Assembly: GCA_015075635.1 (NCBI GenBank)
Contig: JABTUA010000002.1
Location: forward strand, 2,980,708 to 3,044,707
DNA from: Polyangiaceae bacterium
GTDB lineage: Bacteria > Myxococcota_A > Polyangia > Polyangiales > Polyangiaceae
Direction: 5' to 3'
Length of the DNA stretch: 64,000 nucleotides
Shown: piece after piece, positions 44,514 through 52,749 of the stretch
Numbering within the stretch: position 1 is the first letter of the stretch
Layout: the number at the start of each line of letters is the position of its first letter
Made by a program: the position numbers and the translations under genes
The notes under the pieces: generated by a model
What the model was told of the DNA's origin: nothing
What the model saw: the letters and a program-made list of their open reading frames with translations, nothing else
The model's database searches: none

Positions 44514-45184
44514 GCGGTCCGCCTGTCCGCCTGCGCGACGACGCCTCGATCGAACCCGAGCTCAAGCAGGCCCTCGGGGAGCTGGGCGCGGCCCCCATTC
44601 CGTTCGACGTCGATGCAGGGCTGTCGCAGCTGAAGGAAGGCATGGGCCCCGGCGCAACCGAGGCGTCCTGGCTGGTGAAGCACAAGCTCTGGCTGCTGGG
44701 CGGAACCGGAGCGGCCGTGCTCGGGGGCGCGGCGCTCTGGGTCAGCACGTCGAAGCAGCCTGCACCGCCCCCGGCGCCGCCTGCCCCGACCGCGGTGGTC
44801 GCGCCACCCGAGCCGAAAGCGCCCGAACCGGTGGCGCCACCCGCGCCGCAGCCGAGCGCTGCTCCGCCGCCCGTCGTCGCCTCGCCACCGCCCTCCGCGC
44901 CGGCCAAGGTGCAGGCTCAGAAGCCCACGCTCGCCGAGGAGGTGCGCCAGCTCGCCGAGGTGCGCGCCCTGGCGGCCAGCGACCCGGCGGGCGCCGCGCG
45001 CAAGGCCGACGAAGGCCACAAGCGCTTCGGCAGCGGCATGCTGTACCAAGAGCGCGAGGCGGTCGCCATCACCTCCCTCGCCCGCGCGGGCCGCGGCGCC
45101 GAGGCGCGCTCCCGCGCCGGCCGCTTCCTGGCGCAGTTCCCCAAGAGCCCGTTCGCGGATCAGGTCCGCGCGGCGGCGCCGTGA
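44510..45184 (+). CDS. Single-pass membrane protein, probable anti-sigma-like partner
   Basis: 224 residues. ATG at 44510 overlaps the sigma-factor TGA (ATGA) with AGGAG upstream. An N-terminal cytoplasmic part of about 65 residues is followed by one transmembrane helix (LWLLGGTGAAVLGGAALWVS). A Pro/Ala-rich linker (about 80-140) leads to a helical periplasmic tail (EEVRQLAEVRALAAS, then EREAVAITSLARAGRGAEA) resembling a TPR. Topology and gene order resemble anti-sigma factors, but no zinc-binding HxxxCxxC motif is visible, so an anti-sigma role is inferred only. Confidence 0.8.
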   Translation: MSGPPVRLRDDASIEPELKQALGELGAAPIPFDVDAGLSQLKEGMGPGATEASWLVKHKLWLLGGTGAAVLGGAALWVSTSKQPAPPPAPPAPTAVVAPPEPKAPEPVAPPAPQPSAAPPPVVASPPPSAPAKVQAQKPTLAEEVRQLAEVRALAASDPAGAARKADEGHKRFGSGMLYQEREAVAITSLARAGRGAEARSRAGRFLAQFPKSPFADQVRAAAP

Positions 45185-45251
45185 CGATTTTCGTGAAGGA
45201 CTTCTCGGCGCGCGACATCAAGGCTCGTTCCCTCTCGTGAAGGACGCGACC

Positions 45252-47150
45252 ATGACCGGACCGACTCGCATCAAGCTGCCGCTGATCGCTCTGCTCTTCG
45301 CCGCTGCCCTCTGGGCCCTCGGCGCCTGCTCGGCGAGCGGCGCGGTGGGCACCAGCAACACCGGCGGCGCTGCCGGCTCGGGCGGCGGCGTGGGGTTCGA
45401 CGCGGGGACCGGCGGCAGCAACTGCGGCATGTGCATCGGCTCGAACTACCTGGCCTGCGATCCGGGCGGCGGGAGCAAGACCGAGATCTGCCCGCACGCC
45501 TGCACCCCCGGCAAGGGCTGCACCGGCTGCTCTCCGCAAGGCACCATCTGCGTCGGCAACGAGGTCCACGCCTGCAGCGGCGACGGCGTCGCAGGCGCGC
45601 TGGTGAAGAGCTGCGACGCTGGCGCCGGCGAGATCTGTCACAACGGCGCCTGCCAGAACGGCTGCGCCATCGCCGAGGAGGAGGCCTCCAACGTCGGCTG
45701 CGAGTTCTACGCGGTGGACCTCGACTTGAGCGACGGCGTGAGCGACCCCGGCGGCGGGCCCTGGGGCGTCGCGCTGGCCAACGCCGGCGTCGCGCCGGCC
45801 AGCGTGGTGATCGAGGTGAACGACGCTCCCGTCGGCGCGCCGCCCGAGCCCTCTCCGATCCAGTCCGTGGTGATCCAACCCGGAAACCTGGCCGAGATCA
45901 CCCTGCCGACGCGCGAGGTGGACTGCGCCGTGAAGCCCGGCGACTGGAGCTCCCCCGGCACCTGCTTCTCGTCGCGGGCCTACCGCATCACCAGCACGGT
46001 GCCCATCGTCGTCTACCAGTTCAACAACATGGTGCACGGCTTCTCGACCGACGCCTCGCTGCTCCTGCCGACCACCTCGCTCGGCACGAAGTACCGCGTG
46101 ACGGGCTGGCCGGTCGCCCACTCGTTCCCCGCTCCCGGCGCCTTCGTGCAGCGCGGCTACATCACCGTCGTGGGCACGAAGCCGAACACCAAGGTCAAGG
46201 TCAAGCCCAGCTGGCGCATCAAGGGCAACGGCCCCATCGCCGCGACGCCGGCGGGCGGGCTCATCGAGATGAACATCGGCCCCTTCGACGTGCTGAACCT
46301 GGAGACCGACGACTCCACGCTGCAGGAGTGCGTGACGATGACGACCGGTCCGTACTGCGCGGATCTGACCGGCAGCATCGTGGACTCGGACAAACCCGTG
46401 GTCGTGTTCAGCGGCACCGAGCAGAGCGGCGTGGGCCTGCCGGAGGGCGCGCCGATGCCGCCGAGCTGGGGCGAAAACTCCAACGGCTGCTGCAACCAGC
46501 ACCTCGAAGAACAACTCGCGCCGGTCGAGGCCTTCGGCAAGAAGTTCCTGGTCACGCGCAGCCCGCTGCGCTCGAACCCCGAGTTCACCTGGTGGGAGGA
46601 GCCGGACGTGTTGCGCTTCGTCGGCGCCGCGGCGCCGGCGCAGGTCACGACCAACCTGCCCGCGCCCTTCGACTCGTTCACGCTCCAGCCCGGCGAGGTC
46701 AAGGACACCTGGACGCAGAAGGACGTGGTGGTCAGCGCGAGCGAGCCCATCGTCGTGGCGCAGTTCCTGATCGGCGAGGGCTACGTCGAGCCGCAGCCCA
46801 AGGGGGATCCGTCGTTCACCATCTTCCCCGCCATCGAGCAGGCGCGCACCGAGTACGTGTTCCTGTCGATGAGCGGCTGGAAGGAGAGCTGGGTGGTGAT
46901 CGGCGCGGAGAAGGGCACCGAGGTCACCCTGGACGGCGGTCCGACCACGAGCTGCAAGACCTTCGCGTCCGGCACCCTCGACGGCAAGGAGTACGAGTCG
47001 CGTCGCTGCGCCCTCTCCGCCGGCGTCCACCGCATGACCGGCAACCAACCGTTCCAGATCATGGCCTACGGCTACGCCAGCGCCGACACCTATTCTTTCC
47101 CGGGTGGAGCGGGCACGAAGAAGATCTATGTGCCGCCGGTGTTGAAGTGA
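45252..47150 (+). CDS. IgGFc-binding-like surface lipoprotein
   Basis: 632 residues from ATG at 45252 (AAGGA at 45240; GTG at 45237 also in frame). The signal ends WALGACSAS, a good lipobox, followed by a Gly/Ser linker. A Cys-rich segment (about 60-150) precedes a large beta domain matching the IgGFc-binding protein N-terminal-like family (SSRAYRITSTVPIVVYQFNN, TDASLLLPTTSLGTKYRVTGWP, KPVVVFSGTEQSG, IVVAQFLIGEGY). Such domains occur in bacterial adhesins and mucin-like proteins. The very end, GGAGTKKIYVPPVLK, recurs as a fragment at 58455-58506. Confidence 0.87.
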   Translation: MTGPTRIKLPLIALLFAAALWALGACSASGAVGTSNTGGAAGSGGGVGFDAGTGGSNCGMCIGSNYLACDPGGGSKTEICPHACTPGKGCTGCSPQGTICVGNEVHACSGDGVAGALVKSCDAGAGEICHNGACQNGCAIAEEEASNVGCEFYAVDLDLSDGVSDPGGGPWGVALANAGVAPASVVIEVNDAPVGAPPEPSPIQSVVIQPGNLAEITLPTREVDCAVKPGDWSSPGTCFSSRAYRITSTVPIVVYQFNNMVHGFSTDASLLLPTTSLGTKYRVTGWPVAHSFPAPGAFVQRGYITVVGTKPNTKVKVKPSWRIKGNGPIAATPAGGLIEMNIGPFDVLNLETDDSTLQECVTMTTGPYCADLTGSIVDSDKPVVVFSGTEQSGVGLPEGAPMPPSWGENSNGCCNQHLEEQLAPVEAFGKKFLVTRSPLRSNPEFTWWEEPDVLRFVGAAAPAQVTTNLPAPFDSFTLQPGEVKDTWTQKDVVVSASEPIVVAQFLIGEGYVEPQPKGDPSFTIFPAIEQARTEYVFLSMSGWKESWVVIGAEKGTEVTLDGGPTTSCKTFASGTLDGKEYESRRCALSAGVHRMTGNQPFQIMAYGYASADTYSFPGGAGTKKIYVPPVLK

Positions 47151-47235
47151 AGAGAGCCTCGGCCTCGGCGCGAGGGTGTCCCCTGCCGTAAAGACGCGTC
47201 GACCTCTCAGATCTTCCGGAACCATCAGGTGTTGA

Positions 47236-47494
47236 TGCGCGGAGGTGAGACAAAGAGGGGGTAGTTCTCTGCCGAAGGCTGCCGCCGGCGCGAACAACGC
47301 CCGAAGCCGGCCTGTTTCGGCTCTCGAAGTCCTCGGCCCTCGCTGCTGCACCCTGCATGGTCCCCGTCGCAGAGGCTACCAGGCACACGTCCGCCCTGCA
47401 CGCGACCGCGGCGGGAGCGCGCTACGACACGAACATCTCCATCTGCGCGTTGGAGTCGCCGTCGAGCCTGCCGAGCCTCTGACGCAGGGCGGGG
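47236..47494. repeat. 259-bp repeat R1, copy 1 (end of an IS91-like element)
   Basis: By visual alignment this is identical to 53502-53760. On the minus strand it contains the last codons of the IS91-like transposase (ending ...SNAQMEMFVS) plus the downstream terminus. It lies between the 3' end of the IgGFc-like gene and a truncated MFS fragment. It is therefore a stranded end of an insertion sequence that brought or joined the neighbouring DNA. Confidence 0.8.
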
Positions 47495-48024
47495 TCGGCA
47501 TCCTGGTCACGTTCTCACCCGAGCTCGGCAAGGCCATGGGCATGCCGGAGGTCCCGAAGCCCGGCACCGCAGTGATGATGACGTACATCGGTCTCGCCGC
47601 CGGCGATCTCGGCAGCGGCGCGCTCTCGCAAATCCTGAAGAGCCGCAAGCGCGTCCTCGCCGGCTTCATCGGCCTCACGGCGCTCTCGGTCGTGGCGTAC
47701 TTCACGCTCGCCCGAAGCTCACTCACCACGTTTTACGGCGTTTGCCTGCTGCTGGGGTTTGCCACGGGCTACTGGGCGGTGTTCGTGACGATGGCCTCCG
47801 AGCTCTTCGGCACGAACATCCGCGCGACGGTGACCACGACCGCCCCGAACTTCGTACGCGGCGCCGTGGTGCCGCTGACGTTTTCGTTCAAGTACTTGAA
47901 GGATTCGCTGGGCGTGGTGGGGAGTGCGATCGCCGTGGGCGTGGTCACGCTGCTGATCGCGGCGGTATCGCTGTTGGCGCTGCAGGAGACGTACGGGAAG
48001 AACCTGGACTACGTCGAGGAGTGA
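47495..48024 (+). pseudogene. C-terminal half of an MFS transporter (copy A)
   Basis: The open frame reads GILVTFSPELGKAMGMPEVP, GTAVMMTYIGLAAGDLGSGA, later FYGVCLLLGFATGYWAVFVTM, RATVTTTAPNFVRGAVVP and LQETYGKNLDYVEE, with a normal stop. It corresponds to about five of the last six helices of a 12-TM major facilitator transporter; the N-terminal half and start are absent. The 5' break falls exactly at the end of repeat R1 (47494/47495). Copies B (51809-52316) and C (53341-53503) are the same gene segment. Presumed non-functional. Confidence 0.82.
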
Positions 48025-48239
48025 GGTTCTTTCATCGACTCGTCGCGACCGGCGACGATGAGCTGCTGGCGAGGAAGCACGTTCTCGGCCATGAGCTTTT
48101 CGCGCGAACGGAACGCTTCCTAAGCGAGTCCGGCCGCCGGCACAGGGTTCGCGTGCCGCACTCGCCCGCATCACTGCCTGCTCGTACTCTTCGATTTAAT
48201 GGGTTTTGGCAGCTCATTCCCCCTACGCGCTCGAGCGGA

Positions 48240-48797
48240 TCACTTTTTCGGGTAGCAGGTCACCTTGACCGGCGAGGGCTTCCAATCCCAGATCCACGTC
48301 AGGACGCCTCCGTCTCCGATCGAAATCGGCGTGCACTTCGTCGGAGGGATGTCGCAGACCTCAAGGGGCTCGCACCGGAGTTCCATGTGCGGGCTTGTCG
48401 GCTGCACGGGATCCTTCATGATGCAACCGCCTGCGCTCCAGGTGCTGACCGCCCAGCTGAACGATTCCATCCCTTGCTGGGTGCAGCCGTACTCCTTCAC
48501 GCTGCATGCAGCGCAGGTCAGGACGGGACCATCGTCGTCCGCCCCGTCCTCGTCGCCCGGCGCATCTTGCGAGTCCGGCGCCGCGTCCTGCGAATCCGGC
48601 GGCGCGTCGCTGTCGCCGGCCGATCCGTCGGGCCCCACTGCGGCGCTACCGCCGGTGTTGCCGCCCGAGCCCCCGCCGCCCGAGCCAACACCGCCGGCGC
48701 CGGCGGCGCCGCCGTCCGCGTCCACGTCGCCGCCGCAGGCGCCAAACACCCGAGACGCCAACAGGAGGCTAAGGAGCAGCAGATAGGAGCTTCGCAT
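48240..48797 (-). CDS. Putative lipoprotein, third gene of metalloprotease operon
   Basis: 185 residues from ATG at 48797. The signal MRSSYLLLLSLLLASRVFGAC has a good lipobox (FGAC), followed by a long Asp/Gly/Ala-rich linker containing the tandem unit DAPPDSQDAAPDSQDAP. The C-terminal 90 residues have six Cys (LTCAACSVKEYGC and CIMKDP among them). No family was recognised. The start overlaps the end of the upstream lipoprotein gene by 29 bases, so it belongs to its operon. The 215 bases downstream (48025-48239) show no gene. Confidence 0.75.
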   Translation of the reverse strand: MRSSYLLLLSLLLASRVFGACGGDVDADGGAAGAGGVGSGGGGSGGNTGGSAAVGPDGSAGDSDAPPDSQDAAPDSQDAPGDEDGADDDGPVLTCAACSVKEYGCTQQGMESFSWAVSTWSAGGCIMKDPVQPTSPHMELRCEPLEVCDIPPTKCTPISIGDGGVLTWIWDWKPSPVKVTCYPKK

Positions 48798-49662
48798 CTT
48801 CCCAGCAGTAGGTAGTCGAGTCGCCACATGCGACCCAGGCCGAAGCGGGCACCGCGAGTGTCGCGTCGCCCCCAGAATAGGCGTCGCCGGTCAGTCCCTG
48901 CGCGGCCGCGACGGAGCGTCCCAATCCAGACACCGCGCCGGCAAGCCGCACGGCGGCGTCTGCGGCGCTGAACTTGGCGTTGAGCCGAAGGTCGACGTTG
49001 TTGGTCAGAAACGGCTGGGTCTGGTCCATGCAGGCTGCGCCTCGGAGCACGCATTTCCCGCTTGAACCGCCGCCCACGAAGAGCGTCGAGGCGTTCAGTG
49101 TCGCTGCGTTCACCGCCTCGCTCAACGTGATGTTCACGATGTCGGGGTTCTTGGCGGTCGAGGCCCGAAGCCGCACCACGCGTGGGGCGCTGCCGGTGAA
49201 GAAGTGCGCACTCCACTCCTTCTGCTTCTCGGCGCCGGAGACTCGCATCTCCGCGGTCTGCTCAACGACGAGCCAATGCCACGCGTCAGCGGCGAGCGGG
49301 GTGACGGCCTGCAGCTCCATTAGAGGGAGGTCGGAGGCGCGCTGCGGCGGTATGTCTACTACCTTGACGCCGGTCTTCACGTTCCCGGGGCCGATGAAGT
49401 GCGCATTGCCCTCTATCAGGGCCTGCGTGCCCGAGCTCAAGTCTCCCGCGTACGAGAACGGCATCGCTGCGCCCGTAGGCACGTTTGTCTGGCCGGGACG
49501 TATGCCCATCGGAGTCAGACGGAAAGTCCGATCAGCCGCTTGGGGCAGCCGCTCCTCCGCTCTGTCAGCCTTGGCCGCTTCGCCCTTGCGCGGTGAAACC
49601 GGCCTGTCGACGTGAGTCTCGCAACCGATCAACGCTGCAATTCCAAGTACCATGCACCGCAT
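48769..49662 (-). CDS. Putative lipoprotein, second gene of metalloprotease operon
   Basis: 297 residues from ATG at 49662 (GGGAG upstream). The signal MRCMVLGIAALIGC has a good lipobox (LIGC). The mature chain has a charged N-terminal part, then a beta-rich region (FSYAGDLSSGTQ, WHWLVVEQTAEMRVSG, HFFTGSAPRVVRLRAS) and three Cys near the C-terminus. No family was identified. It begins 23 bases after the stop of the metzincin-like protease and is followed by another lipoprotein. The trio may form one secreted system. Confidence 0.75.
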   Translation of the reverse strand: MRCMVLGIAALIGCETHVDRPVSPRKGEAAKADRAEERLPQAADRTFRLTPMGIRPGQTNVPTGAAMPFSYAGDLSSGTQALIEGNAHFIGPGNVKTGVKVVDIPPQRASDLPLMELQAVTPLAADAWHWLVVEQTAEMRVSGAEKQKEWSAHFFTGSAPRVVRLRASTAKNPDIVNITLSEAVNAATLNASTLFVGGGSSGKCVLRGAACMDQTQPFLTNNVDLRLNAKFSAADAAVRLAGAVSGLGRSVAAAQGLTGDAYSGGDATLAVPASAWVACGDSTTYCWEDAKLLSAAP

Positions 49663-49684
49663 CTCATTGTCTCCCGCGTGGGTA

Positions 49685-51178
49685 TCATCGGAAGGCGAAA
49701 TACACCTGGTTCTTGGTCCAAGTGTTGGTGAACCCGGTCGCCCAGACCTGAGCGGTCGGCTGCCCTGGCCCTTGCGGCGGAACATCGTAGAACCAACTCG
49801 AGTTCGGCCCAGTCTGAAGCCGGTACCACAGGTTCCCGGTCGCGAGGCAGTCGAACCCCTGGGGTGGAGTTCCGGGTGCGTCCTTGCAGTGGTCGACGTA
49901 GAGACACAGCCGGTGCTCGTTGTTTGCGGGCCCATTCATGACTGAGTGAGCACAGAACGCTCCAGTGGCGGAGTACTCGTGGTCAAGACCGAACAGCCCG
50001 TGCAGGCTCTCGTGGAGCAGCGTGCGCGAGAGGAGCGTGGTGCTGGTGTAGAGCGCGCAAGAGGCATGAGGGATCCGAATCCGCCCGGGTATGTACGCCT
50101 GCATGCCGCAGAAGTCGCCTGGCTCCACGCTTGGATCGGGCATGCAGTAGTCGCAACCCGAGATGCTGCTGCACCACTTGTCGCCGCCCGTCCCTGGGTC
50201 GTACTTCATGTCGATGTTCTTGATGAAGACGTTGCCGTGAGTAGCGGCAAACAGCCGCACCGACATGGCTTGAAGGGTGTTGCGGACGTTCGGCCAGTTT
50301 GCGTGCTGCTCGATGTTGGGCACTCCCGGGTGACAGACCGTGACGGTCCTGGTCCCAGCCGTCCGAAGGAGGTTGGGGCGCAACACGACGTGCATCCGCC
50401 CGCGAAAGGACCGGATGCCGAGAAACACCATTCGCGGGTAGAGCTCGCTGCCAAGATCCAGGGCTTCTCCGGCGGCGTCCAGTCCGGCGCCGTTTCCGTG
50501 ATACCCACGCCACTCGTAGCTCGCGTCGTCGGGCAGCAGCGTCTGAGTGCTCGCGTACATGTCGAGATCGGGGGCCGGATCGTCCGACGTCAGGACGTCC
50601 GCGGTGAGTATGAGCCTGGTGTTGGCTGGCTGATAGACGGACGTGTAGATCACATCCCCGCTCGCTATGAGCAGCGCCTCCGTGCGCTTGTTAGGAGAGA
50701 GGCTGGCGTGCGCCGTCGTCTGCTGGGGAGAGCTCTTGCAATAGACGCGAACGCCGTCGAATCGGGGATTCGACTGTTGGACGATGCTGTAGTCGCTCTT
50801 CCAGCTCCACATGAAGAACTGATTGGAGTTGGTGCTCACGTTCTTCGGGTAGTGCAGCCCGCTGCCCGTGCCCAAGTTGCCCGTATAGGAGTACTCGCCG
50901 TAAAGGTCTTCGACCTTCAGGAAGTCGTAGTTCAGCTCCGTGTTGAAGCTCGAGTAGTAGAACGTCACGGAGCCAACGTTGCCGTTCACCAGCAACGGAA
51001 CCTGCTTCTGATACTCGTTCAGCCCGTACTGACTGGTATCGAGCAGGTTTCGATCCGTTTCGTTGGAACCGATGTCGGCCGGGAAGTAGTTACCATTGGG
51101 CCACGTGCTGCACGTCGCCCAAGAGAACGCCGCTTCGGCCCGCACAGGCACCGTCAGGATGGCACCGGCCGCCATCAA
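49685..51178 (-). CDS. Metzincin-like secreted zinc metalloprotease, start uncertain (probably phase-variable)
   Basis: 497 residues from TTG at 51178 or 496 from ATG at 51175. The zinc motif is HESLHGLFGLDH (about 386-397): HExxH with a Gly and an Asp-His pair close to the HExxHxxGxxH/D metzincin layout but shifted by one residue. A Met-turn-like HSVMNG follows at about 414. Cys-rich and aromatic beta-strand sequence dominates the rest. The visible start gives an unusually short signal peptide (MAAGAILTVPVRAEA) with no basic n-region. A strong ribosome site and ATG lie upstream, beyond the heptamer tract, currently out of frame. It is the first gene of an operon with two lipoproteins. Confidence 0.82.
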   Translation of the reverse strand: MMAAGAILTVPVRAEAAFSWATCSTWPNGNYFPADIGSNETDRNLLDTSQYGLNEYQKQVPLLVNGNVGSVTFYYSSFNTELNYDFLKVEDLYGEYSYTGNLGTGSGLHYPKNVSTNSNQFFMWSWKSDYSIVQQSNPRFDGVRVYCKSSPQQTTAHASLSPNKRTEALLIASGDVIYTSVYQPANTRLILTADVLTSDDPAPDLDMYASTQTLLPDDASYEWRGYHGNGAGLDAAGEALDLGSELYPRMVFLGIRSFRGRMHVVLRPNLLRTAGTRTVTVCHPGVPNIEQHANWPNVRNTLQAMSVRLFAATHGNVFIKNIDMKYDPGTGGDKWCSSISGCDYCMPDPSVEPGDFCGMQAYIPGRIRIPHASCALYTSTTLLSRTLLHESLHGLFGLDHEYSATGAFCAHSVMNGPANNEHRLCLYVDHCKDAPGTPPQGFDCLATGNLWYRLQTGPNSSWFYDVPPQGPGQPTAQVWATGFTNTWTKNQVYFAFR

Positions 51179-51186
51179 GCAAGCTA

Positions 51187-51297
51187 TGCTGCGTGCTGCG
51201 TGCTGCGTGCTGCGTGCTGCGTGCTGCGTGCTGCGTGCTGCGTGCTGCGTGCTGCGTGCTGCGTGCTGCGTGCTGCGTGCTGCGTGCTGCGTGCTGC
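51187..51297. repeat. Heptanucleotide tandem repeat (TGCTGCG), 15 full copies plus 6 bases
   Basis: From 51187 the unit TGCTGCG repeats 15 times to 51291, then TGCTGC (51292-51297): 111 bases, with no visible mismatch. Because 7 is not a multiple of 3, each gained or lost unit shifts the reading frame by one. On the minus strand the tract encodes a seven-residue cycle (A-A-R-S-T-Q-H) in every frame, free of stops and start codons. Confidence 0.97.
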
Positions 51298-51312
51298 CAT
51301 TTCCACGCCTCC
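51298..51312 (-). promoter_or_regulatory. Ribosome binding site and ATG 5' of the heptamer tract
   Basis: On the minus strand GGAGG (51312-51308) is followed by a 7-base spacer and ATG (51300-51298), ideal spacing. The ATG opens M-A-A-R-S-T-Q-H... through all 37 repeat codons and then meets TAG at 51186-51184. The metzincin-like frame is one base offset. Adding one heptamer would make the ATG read through as ...RSIACLMAAGAILTVPV, in frame with the protease. It is the best candidate for the native start. Confidence 0.75.
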
Positions 51313-51617
51313 GCTCTTGGATCAGTGTCGACGTCAGGCGAGCCTTTCGTCAAGGCAGAAGAAGTGGACGTCCCGGCAAGTCTTGCGCTGCGGCCCTGAG
51401 TTGCCGACGGGGCAGCCGTTACCGGTTTTCCGTTCGCCACGGGGCCTCGGTGCGCCGATCTGGAGCGTGGCCGCACAGGGGCAGGCGTGTCCGCGCCGCG
51501 AAGCAGCCGAGAGATTGCCTGTTCGCTCCAGGTGGGAGCCGCCCGCATTGCATGAGCCCGTGCTTCGAGGACCTGACGGCGGGTGGGGTTTCGATGCTTC
51601 AGTACTGCGGCGCCGCA

Positions 51618-51808
51618 CCAGTCTCGGAAGGACGCGCCCCCTCCATCGGCGCGCAGCGCCGGCCCCAGACGGCTCTCACTTCACCCGTCTCGCATCGACG
51701 TGAGCTGCGGCTTCCTTCTCGGAAAGCCGGCGTGAGCACCGATCAGGAGGGGGCAGGCGGCGCGCAGCCGCGCGAAGCGCGGCAAGCAACGACCGGGGGA
51801 GGCAACAA
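51618..51808. repeat. 191-bp repeat R2, copy 1
   Basis: Matches 53150-53340 with about ten mismatches. It includes a GC palindrome near its end (GGCGCGCAGCCGCGCGAAGC core). Each copy is joined directly to a broken MFS fragment (copies B and C), suggesting that R2 is a mobile-element end or a recombination hot spot. No open reading frame of its own is convincing. Confidence 0.75.
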
Positions 51809-52316
51809 AGCCGAGCTCGGCAAGGCCATGGGCATGCCGGAAGTCCCGAAGCCCGGCACCGCAGTAATGATGACGTACATCGGCCTCGCCGCCGGCGATC
51901 TCGGCAGCGGCGCGCTCTCGCAAATCCTGAAGAGCAGGAAGCGCGTCCTCGCCGGCTTCATCGGCCTCACGGCGCTCTCGGTCGTCCTCTACTTCACCCT
52001 CGCCAAGAGCTCGATCGCGATGCTTTACGGCGTTTGCCTGCTCCTCGGCTTCGCCACCGGCTACTGGGCGGTGTTCGTGACTATGGCCTCGGAGCTTTTC
52101 GGCACGAACATCCGCGCCACCGTCACCACCACCGCTCCGAACTTCGTCCGCGGCGCAGTGGTGCCGCTGACGTTTTCGTTCAAGTACTTGAAGGATTCGC
52201 TGGGCGTCGTCGGCAGCGCGATCGCGGTCGGCGTGGTCACGCTGCTGATCGCGGCGGTGTCGCTGCTGGCGCTGCAGGAGACGTACGGGAAGAGCTTGGA
52301 CTACGTGGAGGAGTGA
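51809..52316 (+). pseudogene. C-terminal half of an MFS transporter (copy B)
   Basis: Reads ELGKAMGMPEVPKPGTAVMM through LQETYGKSLDYVEE and a stop; near-identical to copy A (47495-48024) with silent and a few replacement changes (for example the SSIAMLYG segment). It begins at the end of repeat R2, with no start codon or N-terminal half. The upstream in-frame sequence through R2 and the heptamer tract on the plus strand is fortuitous. Presumed non-functional. Confidence 0.82.
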
Positions 52317-52512
52317 GGTTCCACGAGCATCTCGCGCTCCTTCCAGCTCTCGGTGTCAGGGCGAGAAGGGAGGGCGGTGCTAGGATGTTCTCGGTGGACT
52401 CAGCCGATCATCAACTGGGACGCCACGCATGTTTGGACCGGATTTCTGCGCGATCATCGCGCGAGGTCGCCAGCACAGGCAGTCGGGGCTCGAGGGTGGT
52501 AGAGTCTGCCTC

Positions 52513-52749
52513 ATGAACGCGCTCAAAGCGCACGTTGAAAACGGGCAGATCGTCCTCGACGAGCCCGCAGAGCTGGCAGAAGGAACGAAGCTCTTCGTGT
52601 TGGTGAGCGCGCAGGGTGACGACGACGAGGTGAGCGCCGAAGAGCGCGCGGAGCTCGAAGCGGCGCTCGACGAGTCGCTTGATGATTTCGAAGCGGGCCG
52701 CGTCGTCGACGGAGCCACGGTGCGTGCGATGCTGCGGACCATCGGGTGA
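52513..52749 (+). CDS. Antitoxin of a type II toxin-antitoxin module
   Basis: 78 residues from ATG at 52513. The N-terminal beta unit KAHVENGQIVLDEPAELAEG is typical of small antitoxins paired with RelE/ParE toxins in myxobacteria and cyanobacteria. The C-terminal half is acidic and helical (SAEERAELEAALDESLDDFE), suited to neutralising a basic toxin. The GTG of the toxin overlaps its stop (GTGA), the classical order of antitoxin first. The pair is probably autoregulated by the antitoxin; no clear operator was found. Confidence 0.8.
   Translation: MNALKAHVENGQIVLDEPAELAEGTKLFVLVSAQGDDDEVSAEERAELEAALDESLDDFEAGRVVDGATVRAMLRTIG

Noticed and set aside
44510..45184. Calling the protein after the ECF sigma factor a zinc anti-sigma factor
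   Set aside because: Topology fits, but the HxxxCxxC motif is absent, so only a general anti-sigma-like role is suggested.
49685..51178. Simply annotating the TTG at 51178 as the confident native start
   Set aside because: No ribosome site precedes it and the signal peptide would be incomplete; an ideal site lies beyond the repeats. Kept with an explicit uncertainty.
51187..51297. Possible CRISPR array
   Set aside because: The unit is 7 bases with no spacers, so it is a simple tandem repeat.
51096..52316. A plus-strand frame through the heptamer repeats, R2 and MFS fragment B
   Set aside because: It starts inside antisense sequence of the protease gene and crosses two unrelated repeat boundaries; only its last third is real homology (to the broken transporter).
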